Assembly (NCBI GenBank): GCA_039720395.1
Contig: CM077820.1
Location: forward strand, 55,992,196 to 56,056,195
DNA length: 64,000 bases
Direction of reading: 5' to 3'
Source of the DNA: Liquidambar formosana
Lineage: Eukaryota; Streptophyta; Magnoliopsida; Saxifragales; Altingiaceae
Shown here piece by piece: positions 1-12,690 of this stretch. The notes beneath the pieces were generated by a model that searched no databases, had not been told where the DNA came from, and saw only the letters and a list, made by a program, of their open reading frames with translations. Made by a program: the position numbers and the translations under genes. Positions within the stretch are counted from its first letter, which is position 1. The number at the start of each line of letters is the position of its first letter.

Positions 1-772
1 CAAATTGAGAAAATTTACTTAAAAAATGAGCCCCTTCTAATAGGGGAAATTAGCTGGGAGAGGGTTGGGCTTGGATCGGTCTTCTATTACCCCATGACAC
101 ACGTGCTATGGGGCCAACTTCAGACGTACTTATTATATGCCTATTAGTAAGGTTTGGAACCAAACTTAAGAGATTTTTCAAGGCTCATGCCTGCTTTGGG
201 TCAACCTTAGTGTACTACTTTATAAAAGCTCCAAATTTTTTGAATTCCCGCGCCGGGGGGGGTGTTGAACCTTGAATTTTGATTTCATTTACAAAGTCTT
301 GATTAAGTGACAAGAATGAAACGACTCTAAACAACTTCAACCTTGCGAGCTTGGTGAGGTTTATACTATACAGTCTAAGCCTATGCGAGGTTTAAAACTA
401 AATTATCTACTAAAATAATTGTTTGTTGGGTCAGGTTGACGGTCTACAGTCTACACTCTTAAGTCCATGCAAGATATAGAACAGGGCTGAATTGGCCCCA
501 AAATGGCTACTCAACCCAGTCAAATATGCATGGAGCTTGAAGATTTGTATTCCATCGCATTGAAATGACGTTTTATTTGGTCTTGCATTGAAATGACATT
601 TTATTTGGTCTTGCTTTACCCACACTTATTATGTCATATGACTCATATCCATGCTATCTACCTATCTAAATGTTTTTTTTTTTTTATAAAAAATTTTATT
701 TTTAGATTGTGTACCATATGCTTGTGAAGAATAAAATGTTTTGTTGCTTACGTATACGTTTCATTTGTGTAG
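1..772. other. Non-coding, probably MIRO intron
   Basis: No reading frame here resembles MIRO or another known protein. The first MIRO exon seen begins at 773 after an AG, in phase 0, and the protein lacks its N-terminal GTPase domain, so at least one exon lies upstream of the window. The stretch is therefore most likely intron. It contains a short G-run near 254-262 and a T-run near 673. Confidence 0.6.
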
Positions 773-3458
773 AGTGTGGAGCTGACAAATGAAGCTATTG
801 AATTTCTGAAGAGAATCTTTGGCTTGTTTGACATTGATGGTGTACGCATTAGTCCTTATCTTTTTAATTAATTAGACGTCAGATGTAGCTTATAAGTTCC
901 CCGCTTCTCAAATTTGTAATTTTATGGATCCTGTTCTTACCAGGATGGGGCACTGCGACCTGCTGAGCTTGAGGATCTTTTTTCTACTTCTCCGGAAAGG
1001 TAGTTTTGTTTTCTATAAGATCAGTCATTATATTTATTTTGGGTTCCTTTTACTTATCGTGACATATATGTTTCGTTGTACTGAACCAAGAAGCATGGAC
1101 ACAAACAAATGACATGACATGACACAAACATGTTGACGTAGCAAATCCTCGAAATTTAGGATACGACACATTAAAAGATATATTTTAATACATATAATTA
1201 TATCATATTGTGCATCAAGTGGCCCAAGGGAGCTCAATTGGCAATGTACCAAACCTCAGGAAATGAAGGTTTTGAGTTCGACACTTGCCAACACCTTGGG
1301 GTCACCTGCACAAGGTTCTATGGTTCTCATGGGCCTTAGGTCAAATGGTCCACGTAGGTTGTGGGTCTTGCATGGACTCAGGGTTTACCCGTAACCGGTT
1401 CCTCATATAAAAGTTTTATATAATCCCTCCATTCCTATTTAAGTGGCCTCCTTTCCATTTTGTGATGTTCCAAAATAATTGTCACATTCAAAAAGTCAAT
1501 GATTCTTTTTGTTTGATTTCCTAAACTATCCTTAAAAATGTTTTTTTCTCTCTTTTCAATGTTTTGTACACTTGAGGGCAAAATTGGAATTTTAAAACTT
1601 AAGTATTGATTTGAAAGCATTTAATAGAGTTATCTAAAAAAGCGTGTTTTTCCAAAGGGGGACAGTCAAATAGGAATGGAGGGAGTATATGTCATATTTT
1701 AATTGGCGCGCATGCACAGGCATGTGTATATGTGTATCATGCATAATCACATACATCATTCAAAATGCATCCCTTTGTATTGTTTTTGGAAATCCATAGT
1801 GTTTAAAAAAGAAAGGGAGAATAACTGGAAAAAAAGGTGAAGAGAGAGTTGTCGTGTCGGAGGCATGTTGGAGGGGTGGTGTGTTCGATATGAGTGTGAC
1901 ACTGCTATGTATCATCAATACTTGTATTATTTCTGGTTTTGCTTGTTTGATATTGTAAATTTTATTTATTTATTTTTAAATAAAATTCTAATGAGTAATG
2001 AAATTTCTGTTGACTAGAATACTCACTAACTATAATAGCGCGGGATGCATTGATTGGAAGATTTATGATAATTAGTTTTTGAGTTCGTATTAGCACCTGC
2101 TTCTGCTTTCATTTAGGTCATCAAACTTTTAATTCCTTGTGCAAATTGTTCTGTATTACTTAAACTCAACCATGAGTTTACAGATCTTGAAATGGCCCTG
2201 TCATCAATCCAATTATTGCCAGAATTGTGTATGTTTTCATGAAAACAAATTTCTGTAATACGCATTTTGTCAGCATCAGTCTTCCACTTTTGCTTTGGTG
2301 ATATATTTATTATATGAGTGATCATATATACCCTCTCGTCTACATAGATTATGTCAGTGGTGGAATGTCTTCTGGCCCTTTTATTGGATTTGTGATTGGT
2401 TGTATGAGTGATATTAATCTGTCAACACATTTTATGTTAGCTTGCACCTGTTTGTTATTCTAATGTTTTATTGACATCCGCCAATCAAGAAATTTGGTGA
2501 CTGATTCATCCTCAACCATGGTAGTTCAATTCTTGCTCACATTTAAAAGGGAAAAAGATCAGCTAGTAATGTCTTCAGTCACATGAAGAGCTGGAAAGGG
2601 GGCCCAACTGGTGCTCAGAGCAAACATCTGCATTCCAGAGAAGATTCACCCATAATCTGCTGAATGTAAATCTGAATTCCATGTAGTCAAAACTTAAAAT
2701 TGAGGATTCTTCTGTTTCATATCCTGTCACTCTCAGTTTTGGGATTTACCATCTGAGTTGAGTTCTGAGGGCTTTCAACCGAAGAAGAAAATTTTAAAAA
2801 AGAATAAAAAGAAAAAAAAAATGTTGGGTTCCAATGTATTTTGCTGTGTCTGCAGTTGAAGTGTTCACTTCATCTGCTAAACCATTCCCGTCTCTCTCTC
2901 TCTCACACACAAACACACACAATTGGTGTGGCATGTCTCTTTGCTAAATCCCCCCTTACTCTCGAAATGGGGTAGAAAGCTAAAACGTGGAGCCCCCTTC
3001 TTGTCTAAGACCGTCAATTTTATGATGATAAGAATGCCTTAATAATTTTTGTATTTGCCTGTGATGTTTTGTGGTTTATGCTGGTAACACCCTTATAAAA
3101 AATAAATTATTTGTATGATTTAGAGGTAGACTTTTACTCAATGAAAATATTTATATTCTTAACCTTCTTTATTCATTTTAGTGTAATATAGACAGATATA
3201 ATACATATTTATATTTACACAGTAGCCTGCAAACACACCCTGATGCTCCTGCTCTGATAAATTTTACACTAGGCTGCTCTGGCACTCCCAATTAGGCTCT
3301 TGATTCCGCATCTGCTCTGCGCTCTGGTCACCTAGGACTAATGTCTCAGGTTCTTTGACAATTTTCCAACTAATTAGTATGGAGAATATAAAAAATGCAC
3401 ATTTGTGTGCGGTATTATTGCCTAGCCACTCATTATAATTATTATTGTGTTTTGGTTG

Positions 3459-3509
<51 letters not shown>

Positions 3510-6500
3510 GTTTTATAAATAATGTTTATGAAATATTCAACATTAATGTTACTAAGTTTGGCCAAAAGTTGAAGCCTTTTTGGGCATGGTATTCTTGCTA
3601 GACTGCATAAGCATTTTTTGTTGCTAGATGATATTCCTAACAGTTTGTGTATCACTTAGTACTTGTACCATTAATTTGAATGAATTCACTTTATTAATGT
3701 TTGCAACTTTGCATAGTATATTTGCCCTATAAAATAACATTTTGCTCTAGGCATTAATAAGATATTGTTTGACTATAGTATCAACTATCATTTTTACATG
3801 CTGTTATTTATTTGAACTTCAGTCCGTGGAGTGAAGCTCCTTATAAAGATGCTGCAGAGAAAACTGCTTTAGGAGGGCTATCACTTGATGGGTATTTATC
3901 AGAGGTATGCATTCCTACCTTTTATTTTGTTAACTCGCTTATTTCATGAGATAGTTGCAAAGGGTTTCTTATTTGTATCAATTTATTTTCTTTCTACTAT
4001 AGTGATTATGTTCATCACTTCATAATGAAGTTTTACAGTTCAACTATGAGAATGATATGTGCCCATTTTGAGGGCTGTATAGGAAATATAGGAATATGGC
4101 TAGCTAGGATTGTATAGGTATCCAGATGGCCAGTACAAGTGCTGACCTACTTAGAGTTGCTTTTAAAATTTTGGAGAGGAGACATTGTTCTCCAGTTATT
4201 GAACATTGTATAGGAGAGTAGAATTTTTTAACAGTAATTGGATTCTTTTTTGGCAAGTTCAAATTTTTGGGCTTCCCAAAAGGCACCTTTGGGACCAAAT
4301 GTGTGATGCCATGATGTTTTATCGACAATCATCCTATGATTGTATAACAATTGTTTAGTTATATGTAGTTATTTTTATTCCCCCCCCCCCCGCGCGGCGG
4401 CGGGGCGGGGCCGCGGGGGGGGGGGTGTATACAGAGTCAACAAAAGGCTCGCACCAAATAACAAGAAGCTATAAACTCCAACAATGGATAATTACTTACA
4501 ACAAAAGAATGAATCCATAGAAAAAGGCGATCCAAGGGAAATATCCTTGAGCTTGGCTGAGGAATTACTTCATTGTAAAAAATCCTTCTATTTCTCTCTC
4601 TTTACACACACACAAAAAAGACAAAGGGCCTTGCTTGTACTCAAAAGCAATGTTTTAAAACCCAGACCGTTCATTGAACCGGAAAAGTTGCCGGGTTAAG
4701 GGTCACCGGTTCAACCGTTGGGTCAAATCGGAATTGAACCGTGACGTCATTATGATGCAATAAATATTTAATATGTTAAATAATTTATAATTATAATTTA
4801 TAAACTAAAAAATAGTATAAATAGGGTAGTAGATTCTTCTTGTAGTTTTCTTACGAAGAGATTATCTTTGTAAGTTGTAACCAAGCAAGCAAGAATAAAA
4901 AATGCTGTCCACTTACATGACAAATAAAACAATTGGCCAAACAAATTCAACATTAACGCGTTCCTCTGTCTCTGTCTCAGTGTCTCTAACAAATGAAAAC
5001 CCCCTTTTAACATTTTTGTTCCTCAACAGAAGGCAAAAGCAACTTGACAACTCAAAAATCAACACCAACAATAGGATAATGATGAATTATTAAAATTTTA
5101 AAACGGTGAAAAGAACATATGAGGAAATTACTAACAAAATTACTACCAAATTTCTCCAATATTGGCCTGAGAAGCGAGTACTTGAGAAGAGTATAACCGT
5201 ATAACTGTAAGAGAGATCAGAAAAGAGAGAGATCAGGGAAAAAAAAAAAGAAGGAAAAAAAGAATGCACATGAAAACTGAAAACTTGAAACTTGAAAACC
5301 CTAGGTTTTAGAAAAAAAAAAAAAAAAGAAAAAAAGGAAGAAGAATAGAAGATTGGAAGAAGAATAGAAGATGGAGAAGATTAGAAGAAGAATAGAAAAT
5401 TGGCATACCTGAGATTGGAGGCAAGAGAACAGTCGCCCAATCGCCGAAGAAGAATGGGAGAACTCCTCTCCCCAGCGGCCAGCCCAAGCGTCAATTTGGA
5501 ATGAGGATTTGGGGCTTTTCACGTTGGGTTTTTTTAAACTTTGCCTTATATTGATAAGTGGAAAAAAACCGGCCGGTTCTCCCAACCTGTGAACGGTTTT
5601 TCCGGTTCACCGGTTCAACCGGTGGGTTGAATGGTTTTTGTTTGTTTTTCCGGTTTTTTACTTCAAACGGTTTTATGGGTTAAACCAAACCGGACCTTCA
5701 ACCGGTCGACGGTTTAACTGGTCGAACCGGGCGGTCCGGTCTGGGTTTTAAAACCTTGCTCAAAAGCTCCTTAACCAATCTTGGAAAGATCCAAGAAATC
5801 CCCGATAAAGCGAAGAAAATCCTGCAGCTCCCATGCCATGAACAATAAAGCAAGATGGTCAACAGTCTCCTTGTTGCTGTTGCACGTGCAATACCTATTT
5901 GGCATCACCCAACTCTTATTCACCAAGTGATTTATAGTGGGGCACCTGTCTCGTTTTGCCATCCACCTTGAAATGCCACCTCAATTAATGCACAAGTACC
6001 CCAAATCCTCTTAGCTGGGAATCTGCCTTACTCAAACCCAACCTCTTTTCTCAATTGATTTTAGAATGACTTCACTGAGAAGACTCCACTTGAACATCCC
6101 CCAAATTATTGCACTCTCCAGACCCCTCAAACAATTGGAAGCATATGATTTCTCAAAGGGGAGTCCAACTGATTTGGGAACTTCTAACAGAAGGTGGATC
6201 CCAAAGCAATACATCGTTCACCAAATAATCACTCATCCAAACATCTTTCTTCACCACAATTGACAATAAATCAAAAAATTATCACGAAAGGTGTGTCCGT
6301 GCACCAAGTGTCCCTCCAAAATTTGGTAACCCTATGTATATGGGCCAAAGGCCATTCTTTGAATACAGGGTCCCTCCAGAATTTGATTGCATAATAGTGG
6401 GCAATATAGTACTTAGTTTGATAGAACTAGTCTTTAATGTAGCTAGATGAATAAAATGTTTGTTTTTGGTGTTGAATGTGCCGACTTGTTTTATTAGATA

Positions 6501-9500
6501 TGTGTTAATTTAGTGGCCTTATACCATTATTAGTTCAGTGACTGTGAAGGACCAATTTAACTTGCTGTTTTTGCTTTGCTGTGTTACTAGTCTTTTGTTA
6601 CGCACCATCAATACATTTTTTAATATTTAAAATTAACATTAACATTCAACATTATCTCTTAGTTTGTAGAATCAGAAGTTTTCCTCTTTCAAGACACCTG
6701 TGCTTATCTTCTCTGATAAATAGGAGGGCTTTCACCCTTAGGATAATGAATGTTTTTGTGTGGTTGCAGTGGGCTCTTATGACGCTTTTAGACCCAGCAA
6801 AAAGTGTGGAGCATCTGATGTACATTGGATATGCTAGTGATCTTTCGTCTGCCATGCGTGTAACTAGGAAAAGACGCATGGATCGCAAAAAGCAACAATC
6901 AGAAAGAAATGTTTTCCAGTGCTTTGTTTTTGGTCCTGAGAAGGCTGGGAAGTCTAAATTGTTGAATTCTTTTCTGGGAAGGTGTATCTTTTAATCTGAA
7001 TCTTGTGGACTTCCTTATTTGAATTCAGTTTAAATATGATTCCTCCTAGTAATTTATCTCTGCTAGTCAAGTATTGTGACATGAATTATTGCTAATTGGA
7101 AATGCAGGCCTTTCTCTGATAGTCATACTTCAGCTACTGATGAGCGTTATGCAGTGAATGTAGTTGATCTACCTGGGGTAAGTCCTATTACATCAAGAAC
7201 CAGTAGTAGTGATAGATGGTTAAAACATGCTTTCTCTCTCTCTCTCTCTCTCTTGTGTTTGCAGCCACACACACGTGCTGCTTATTTACATAGTGCACAA
7301 GCACACTCATGGTTCTTATTTACCCAGTATAACAAGTCAAGTCAATAAGCCTTGAGGAGCTGTGAACACTCGAATGTCTTTAATTTTTGTGTGTTTTGTT
7401 TATCCACATGGATGTTGAAGAAAACAGTGGTCTTAGTGACTCATAAATGTCTGCATAATTGTTTCCAGTTTTTGCCAGTGGCATTCTCTGTCCTACTTGA
7501 ATGTCATTTCAGGCTTCTATCAAAATCTCAGATCCCGTTTGGTAGCATTTAATGTTCTTTGCCTAACCCTATGTTTGGTATGGGGGATTTGTGGGAGGAT
7601 GGAAGGGGGAGGAGGGAAAAGTGGAGGGACAGGGGTTAAGTTAAAGGATTTCCTTTTTGTTTTGTGTTGGCATTATTAATTCCCCCCTCCCCGCACAAAA
7701 AACAAAAAAAAACAAACACGCACACACAAAAAGCACTTCTATAGAAGATATCTAAGCCATGAAGCTCAATTGATCACTTCAACTTGGGCACAGGTGTCAA
7801 ATATAACAAATATCCAAAATCTAGACAGTGAAATGGCTATATTTTGTTAATTTGTATGTGCATGAATTTTTATTTATTTTATTTTTGTTGTTTGTGGGGT
7901 GGGGGGGAAGGGGTGGCACAAAATAAACATACAACACAAGCTGTTGAGAGAATGCATCATAAATTATCAAAAAGTGAAATAAGTAATATTATTGTTGTGG
8001 ATTGCACAATTCAAGAATAGATACAAGAGAGAGGACTATGAGAAATGCATTGGTGAGGAAGTTAGAGGTGGTATCAATTGAGGACAAGAGGAAAAGTCAT
8101 GTGAGAAATGTGAGATGGTTTGCTCATGTGCGACGAAGAGCAGCAAATGTATTGGTAACTTTGATCAAGTTGGAGCTGCCACAAGAACAAGAGAAAGGCC
8201 AAAGAGAACATGGGTCAAGGCAGTGGGAGAGGATAATGATTGCATTGATTTAAAGGAGGAGACAGCCCTAGATGGATCTGAATGATTTAAAATACTTGGA
8301 ACTCAAGGCTTATTTGAGTTGGTGACAGTTAATTTTTTTAACCAAATGGAGTTTCACTTCCTTGTTTTCTTGTTAAGAATGTTCAGTGGTGGTGGTGGTT
8401 TTGTTTGTTATGTGTTCTAATTATTTACTATATAAGTGGTACGAGCTCTTTGGTTAAGTATATTACTTATTGTTGTCTTTGTAGGGGAATAAAAAAACCC
8501 TTGTCTTGCGAGAGATACCAGAAGACGGAGTTAGAAAACTGCTGTCAAATAAAGAGTCTTTGGCAGCTTGTGACATAGCAGTATTTGTTCATGACAGGTA
8601 GGTATATTGGCATATTGCTATATTAGTGCTGGTTTTGGTTATTCAATAAAGTATTTGATACTGTTTGTTTACAACATTTATTTTAACTTTTTCAGTCCCC
8701 AAATCCAAAAATAGTTTTGTTTCAGAAATTGTTAATTCTCATTTTGGTGCAACTCTTTTTTTTATTGGTATTGAATCTCCTTCCCATTTTTTGTCTTAAA
8801 AATATTATCTTACCAAGTACTTTTTCAATAAAATATTTAAGCAGATGTCATTTTTGTAGAAATTCTAAAGGGGAAGAATGTGATTATTTTCCTCTAATGT
8901 GCGGCCGATGGGTAAAATTAGAAATCATGCTCTGTTAATGATTTATGAGTGACATTTTTAAGTTGAATTGGTGAAAAGAGAGATTTAGTGACGATTTTTT
9001 TCTTTCCCAGTTCTGATGAGTCCTCATGGAAGAGAGCAACTGAATTGCTTCTGGAAGTTGCTACTCATGGAGAGAATACTGGTTTTGAGGTGCCCTGCCT
9101 GATAGTTGCAGCTAAAGATGATCTGGATCCATATCCAATGGCAATACAAGATTCTACCAGGGTATTAGCTTTTAGTTCAGTGGCTATATTTTCTTTTGCA
9201 TTCTTAAATACATTAGTTCCCTGTGTGAATCATTATCATTATTTTTCTGGCCTGGGAAGTTTTTTGGGGAAAGTTATTTCAGTAGTGCATTTTGAAGTTT
9301 CGAATCGTACAACTTGTGTCACCAACTTGTACAAATGTAACTGCCTACTGGTACAAATTGTCTTTGTTTTTGCAAATTGTTTCTTAACCATACACCTCCT
9401 CACTTGTACAAAGTTTTTTGCTTGCTCAAAGAACTGGACAATTCAATTTGTTGGGGGACTTTGAAGCGTTGAATTTGTCATGAATATTTCCTAACAATTT

Positions 9501-10081
9501 TTTTATTCAATTTGGTTTTGTAGGTTAGTCAGGATATGGGAATAGAGGCTCCTATACCTATTAGCACAAAGTTGGGAGATTTCAATAATATTTTCCGTAA
9601 AATTGTTAGTGCGGCGGAGCACCCTCATTTGAGCATTCCTGAAACTGAAGCTGGGAGAAGCCGTAAGCAGTACCACCGGCTTATTAACCGCTCTCTTATG
9701 TTTGTTTCAGGTATGTCATCCTCTAGAAATTAAATCCTCGTCACTGGGTTTCTAACGTTTGATCTGTTAGTAGAACCACTAGAAGCTTGAAAGTTCACTG
9801 TTTTATTTTATTTACTTTTTATTATTTTATTATTTTTTTTAAAAAAGAAAGGCTCTCTCATTGTTCTTATATTTTTTCCCACCCATTATTTATTTTTTAT
9901 TCTTTCAAACGTTGACAAATTTATGGTGTCTGTGTATGCATTTTATGAGGGTTTTGAGGGAGGGGGTTGTTTATCATCTATTTTAACGACCTTTTTCCCC
10001 ATTACAGTTGGAGCTGCAGTGGCCATTGTTGGCCTGGCGGCTTACCGTGTCTATGCTGCAAGGAAGAATGCCTCCAGTTAA
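773..10081 (+). CDS. MIRO1: Mitochondrial Rho GTPase (MIRO), 3' part, nine exons
   Basis: Miro is a tail-anchored outer-mitochondrial-membrane GTPase with two GTPase domains flanking EF-hands; it controls mitochondrial shape, distribution and inheritance. Exons read by eye: 773-841, 944-999, 3823-3904, 6770-6981, 7108-7177, 8485-8597, 9011-9161, 9524-9710 and 10008-10081. All introns are GT/AG, every phase matches, and the joined frame gives 337 residues and a TAA. Seen in order: an EF-hand loop DIDGDGALRPAE across exons 1-2; the EF-hand-associated region with SPWSEAPY; the second GTPase domain with P-loop GPEKAGKS (residues 124-131 of this part), VVDLPG at the switch II position and AAKDDLD as the guanine-specificity motif; and a C-terminal membrane helix starting VGAAVAIVGLAAY, followed by a basic RKN tail. 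The start and first GTPase domain lie upstream of the window. The gene symbol follows the plant family; which paralog it is cannot be decided here. Confidence 0.93.
1211..1420 (+). mobile_element. tRNA-derived SINE
   Basis: This stretch, inside the second MIRO intron seen here (1000-3822), has an A-box-like segment near 1219-1245 (TGGCCCAAGGGAGCTCAATT) and a B-box-like segment at 1268-1282 (GGTTTTGAGTTCGAC), about 45 bases apart, as in tRNA-derived plant SINEs. The 3' end is AT-rich and abuts a MITE. Borders are approximate and no target duplication was fixed. Confidence 0.6.
1423..1685. mobile_element. Stowaway-type MITE
   Basis: A 263-bp element with near-perfect terminal inverted repeats: it starts ATCCCTCCATTCCTATTT and ends AAATAGGAATGGAGGGAG. 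TA dinucleotides flank both ends (1421-1422 and 1686-1687). The CTCCCTCC terminus and TA target site are typical of plant Stowaway (Tc1/mariner) MITEs. It lies in a MIRO intron directly next to the SINE. Confidence 0.85.
3462..3509. repeat. (CA)n(TA)n microsatellite
   Basis: About 16 CA units run directly into about seven TA units inside a MIRO intron. Short open frames across it on both strands (3264-3655) are products of the repeat. Confidence 0.95.
4380..4425. repeat. Palindromic C-run/G-run, GC-only block
   Basis: Forty-six consecutive C or G bases in an AT-rich intron: eleven or more Cs, a mixed GC core, then about eleven Gs. The outer runs are mutually complementary and could form a hairpin; the G-rich strand could form a quadruplex. 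It sits at the edge of the LINE remnant. A sequencing or assembly artefact is possible. Confidence 0.8.
4427..6400 (-). mobile_element. LINE retrotransposon remnant, split by a hAT element
   Basis: On the minus strand the frame at 5962-5771 reads NRYCTCNSNKETVDHLAL, the Cys-rich zinc-binding motif (zf-RVT) found at the C-terminal end of plant LINE reverse transcriptases. The remaining frames are broken by stops. Sequence on both sides of the hAT element (4427-4647 and 5759-6400) appears to be one older LINE copy, because the hAT target duplication joins them cleanly. Outer borders are approximate. Confidence 0.6.
4648..5758. mobile_element. Non-autonomous hAT-type DNA transposon
   Basis: A 1,111-bp element with 22-bp terminal inverted repeats: the left end is CAATGTTTTAAAACCCAGAC and the right end is its complement with one mismatch. 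An 8-bp direct duplication, CTCAAAAG, flanks it at 4640-4647 and 5759-5766. Termini beginning CAA and an 8-bp target site are hAT features. The subterminal regions hold many copies of GGTTCAACCGG-like words, likely transposase-binding or hairpin sites. No transposase is encoded; frames inside are simple-sequence products (for example an A/T-rich frame near 5301-5585). Confidence 0.88.
7990..8300 (+). mobile_element. LINE fragment (3' end of reverse transcriptase ORF)
   Basis: The frame at 8002-8253 contains RNVRWFAHVRRR followed by basic, Arg/Glu-rich sequence. This matches the plant LINE signature of the type LRWFGHVQRRP ahead of RGRPKKTW; the RGRPKRTW-like codons appear in a shifted frame just downstream, so there is at least one frameshift. 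It sits in the MIRO intron before the exon at 8485. Only a few hundred bases survive. Confidence 0.65.
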
Positions 10082-10340
10082 AGGATGAAGGCAGCACCAC
10101 CTCAGCAACTTAAACGCGGTTGGTAGTGTCGAGCTTTCCTTCATTTTCAATCCCCACAATGCAGAAAGCGATTTAGTGGAAAAATCTGCAATTTTCTGTA
10201 ATTCTGTCCAATTATCTCACCTTTAGTATTTCTGTAACTCTCTTGCGTCAGAGTATGTAGGCTATATTGGGTGGAAGGGTTACAAAGTAGATTGTTCAAA
10301 AAATTTACAATGGAATGAGTTATTGTGCAGGGTTTTGTGC

Positions 10341-10346
10341 AATAAA
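10341..10346 (+). terminator. Likely MIRO polyadenylation signal
   Basis: AATAAA occurs 260 bases after the MIRO stop codon, in T-rich sequence with TGTGC and TTGTGC words just upstream, a reasonable plant poly(A) arrangement. No transcript evidence is available. Confidence 0.45.
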
Positions 10347-10809
10347 AAAATTTTGAAAAAAATTTGTCCAATTTGCCCATTATGATTGTGCTTTTTTTAA
10401 AATTTGATTTCATGCTGCAACTTCTTTTCCAACCGAATGGATTTGTGCTGTTCTGCATTTTTCAATGTCATAAACTCGGGGTGTTCTCTACTTTGAACTT
10501 GGTTTTCTAGGTTTTCAAAGATCTAGAGAGCCTATGACAACCTAGAAATGGCTTCAACTTGTCTGAGAATGTATGATGGAGTTTCTCTCTGTAAAAATGG
10601 CTTCATCTGATCGGGTGCAAGCAATTCATTCTACTAAGCTACAGCCAAATGGTTTCAATCGTTCTACCAGTGCTACTGCAAATGGAGTAAACTCCCAATG
10701 TGATGTACATTATATGCTAAATTTTGATGAAGTAATGACACGCTGTGTTGCATGCGTAGTGAGGAATGAAGAAGTCGAGGTGTAGACCCAGATGTGGCAG
10801 ATGCTTGGC

Positions 10810-10905
10810 TTTGCGATGGTGGTTACATCTTGATATGAGATGGAACAGTAAATTGTTTAGTAGGGGATTCATTGTTCATAATTCAGGGTATCCTTCACCA
10901 TCTCT
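10810..10905 (+). repeat. Dispersed repeat, copy 1 (partner at 18.3 kb)
   Basis: The stretch containing GCGATGGTGGTTACATCTTG, then GAGATGGAACAGTAAATTG and TTCATAATTCAGGGTATCC, recurs near 18,318-18,432 with few changes. It is part of a gene-poor region (10,350-11,560) with no recognisable coding sequence. The family is not recognised. Confidence 0.7.
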
Positions 10906-11144
10906 GCTTTTGTCGGGGTCACTGGACGTCCTCATTTCAGATTGGCGCTTTTGTCACATTTATAAGATTAAGATTTATTAATAAGATCACAGGTAAGAGA
11001 ACACCGCGCTAGCCTGAATCAAAATTGAATCAAGAGATTACGATCTCAAGAAACGTTTTGGCTTCATGGTAGGAAGTTACAAATTTAGGACTATCTTTGA
11101 GGACGTAAGGGAGGACGGGGCATTTCAGCCCTATTAGCTCCAAG

Positions 11145-11173
11145 CATATATATATATATATATATATATATAG
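11145..11173. repeat. (TA)n microsatellite
   Basis: About 14 uninterrupted TA units between two stretches of anonymous sequence. Confidence 0.95.
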
Positions 11174-11329
11174 AGGGATGGGAATGGGAATGAGGTAGCC
11201 CAATCTTTAGCTAAGCATGCTTGTAATACGAATTCTATTTCTATTTTATCGGAGGAGGTTGCTGAGATTATTAGGGACCAAATTCAACATGATGCCAGTT
11301 AGCTTTCTTAATGAAAATCTCTTTATCAA

Positions 11330-11460
11330 AACAAAACAAAAAAGAAAAGAAAAGAAGGAACAGCATAGCAATTATTTCCCTTCTTCTTCTTCTTCATCTT
11401 CATCATTTTATTATTTTATATTTTAGATTTTAGAACAGCATAGCAATTATTACCCTCATC
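11330..11460. repeat. Dispersed A-rich/CTT repeat, copy 1 (partner at 25.0 kb)
   Basis: An A-rich tract with AAGAAAAGAAAAG, then CATAGCAATTATT and a CTTCTTCTT run, recurs near 25,030-25,160. Within this copy, ACAGCATAGCAATTATT occurs twice (near 11,360 and 11,436), so there is also a local duplication. Confidence 0.6.
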
Positions 11461-11559
11461 AGTGATCATATTACAAACCCTTCTCTCAACACTACAAGTA
11501 ATGTAGAAAATATTGGTTCTCAATTAATTTTCCTTGGATTCTTGTTTTGGCACTAACAA

Positions 11560-12690
11560 AGTCTTCTTTAACATAAGTGTCATGTCTTCTTCCTCATCAC
11601 AATCTCGACCAATCTTCTCATCTAAAGGATGGTCATAAGTTGGTGGCATATTAAAACAAACATTTTCATCAATTTCTTCCATCAAAAGTGCGCTATTGCG
11701 CTCTCCGTGGTCTTTCTACAATCCAAAGACTTGTGACCGGGTTTTTCCACACTTAGAGCATTTAAAGTTTCTACTTTGGAACTGATTTCTAGTCTCTTGA
11801 TGACTTGAACTAGGCTGATTTTGAGTTGGAACAGCAGCTTTAGCAACTTTGGAGGTTATTCATCGCCCTATTGACTTTCCTTTCCAACTTGAGATGAATT
11901 ACCATCTCTATTGTAGCTTTGGTACGGCTGTCCAGCCCTTTTTAAAGTTGCTTATCAGATCTAGAAATAGTCCGGTTTTGTAGTTTCTGCACAAACAAAG
12001 CTCTGTTATAGGCTTTCAAAACAGTCCATAAAGGATTTAATACAAGGACGTCTTGGATAAGAGTCTTTAGACCGCTTAGGTACCTTGCCACCATTTGTTT
12101 TTCACTTTCATTCAAATCAACCCTTGCTACTAATTGATAGAAAGCATTGGAGTAATCATCAACACTTTTTGTTTGCTTAAGGTTGTGCAATTTCTTATAA
12201 AGAGTTTGCAAATATTTAAAGGGAATGTAGTGATGCTTAAATTTCTTTTTCATCTTGTTCCACTCTTTAATCTTGCCCTTTTCACATCGTTGGCGATGCA
12301 TTTGTAGTTGTTCCCACCAAGAAGAAGCACTTCCTTGAGGCAAATTGAAACCAACTTCACTTTCATTTCATCCAACACTTTATAATAGTCAAGAATTCTT
12401 TCGATAGTATTGAGCTAATCAATAAATTCTTTCGGATTAAAGCTTCCTCTAAGCTCTGAAATGTCAATTTTGAGATTATATTCCAACTTGGAGGCTTGTT
12501 TTGCCACAAATGGTTTTCTTCATTGGTGAACCCCAAAGGGATTCTCAAAAGAGGTATCGTTGTCCTTGGACTCATAATTGACCACACTAGGAGGTTGGAT
12601 TTGATGAACCATCTCCGTCAAGATGTCGATTTGCCTTCTCAATTCTCCCATCTGTCTTTGTTGCTGGTTTTGTGGTGGATCATCTCTTCT
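11560..12690 (-). pseudogene. Ty3/gypsy retrotransposon gag remnant
   Basis: On the minus strand, 12,343-11,942 encodes a gag (Retrotrans_gag-type) stretch with ASSWWEQLQMHRQR, FKHHYIPFKYLQTLYKKLHN, SVDDYSNAFYQLVARVDL and YLSGLKTLIQDV. Further N-terminal gag sequence lies at 12,587-12,363 in another frame. Downstream, near 11,760-11,710, a zinc knuckle can be read as CSKCGK in one frame and PGHKSLDC in the next, so a one-base shift in an A-run breaks it. Protease, reverse transcriptase and integrase are not found and no LTRs were located. This is a decayed, 3'-truncated gag. Confidence 0.8.
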
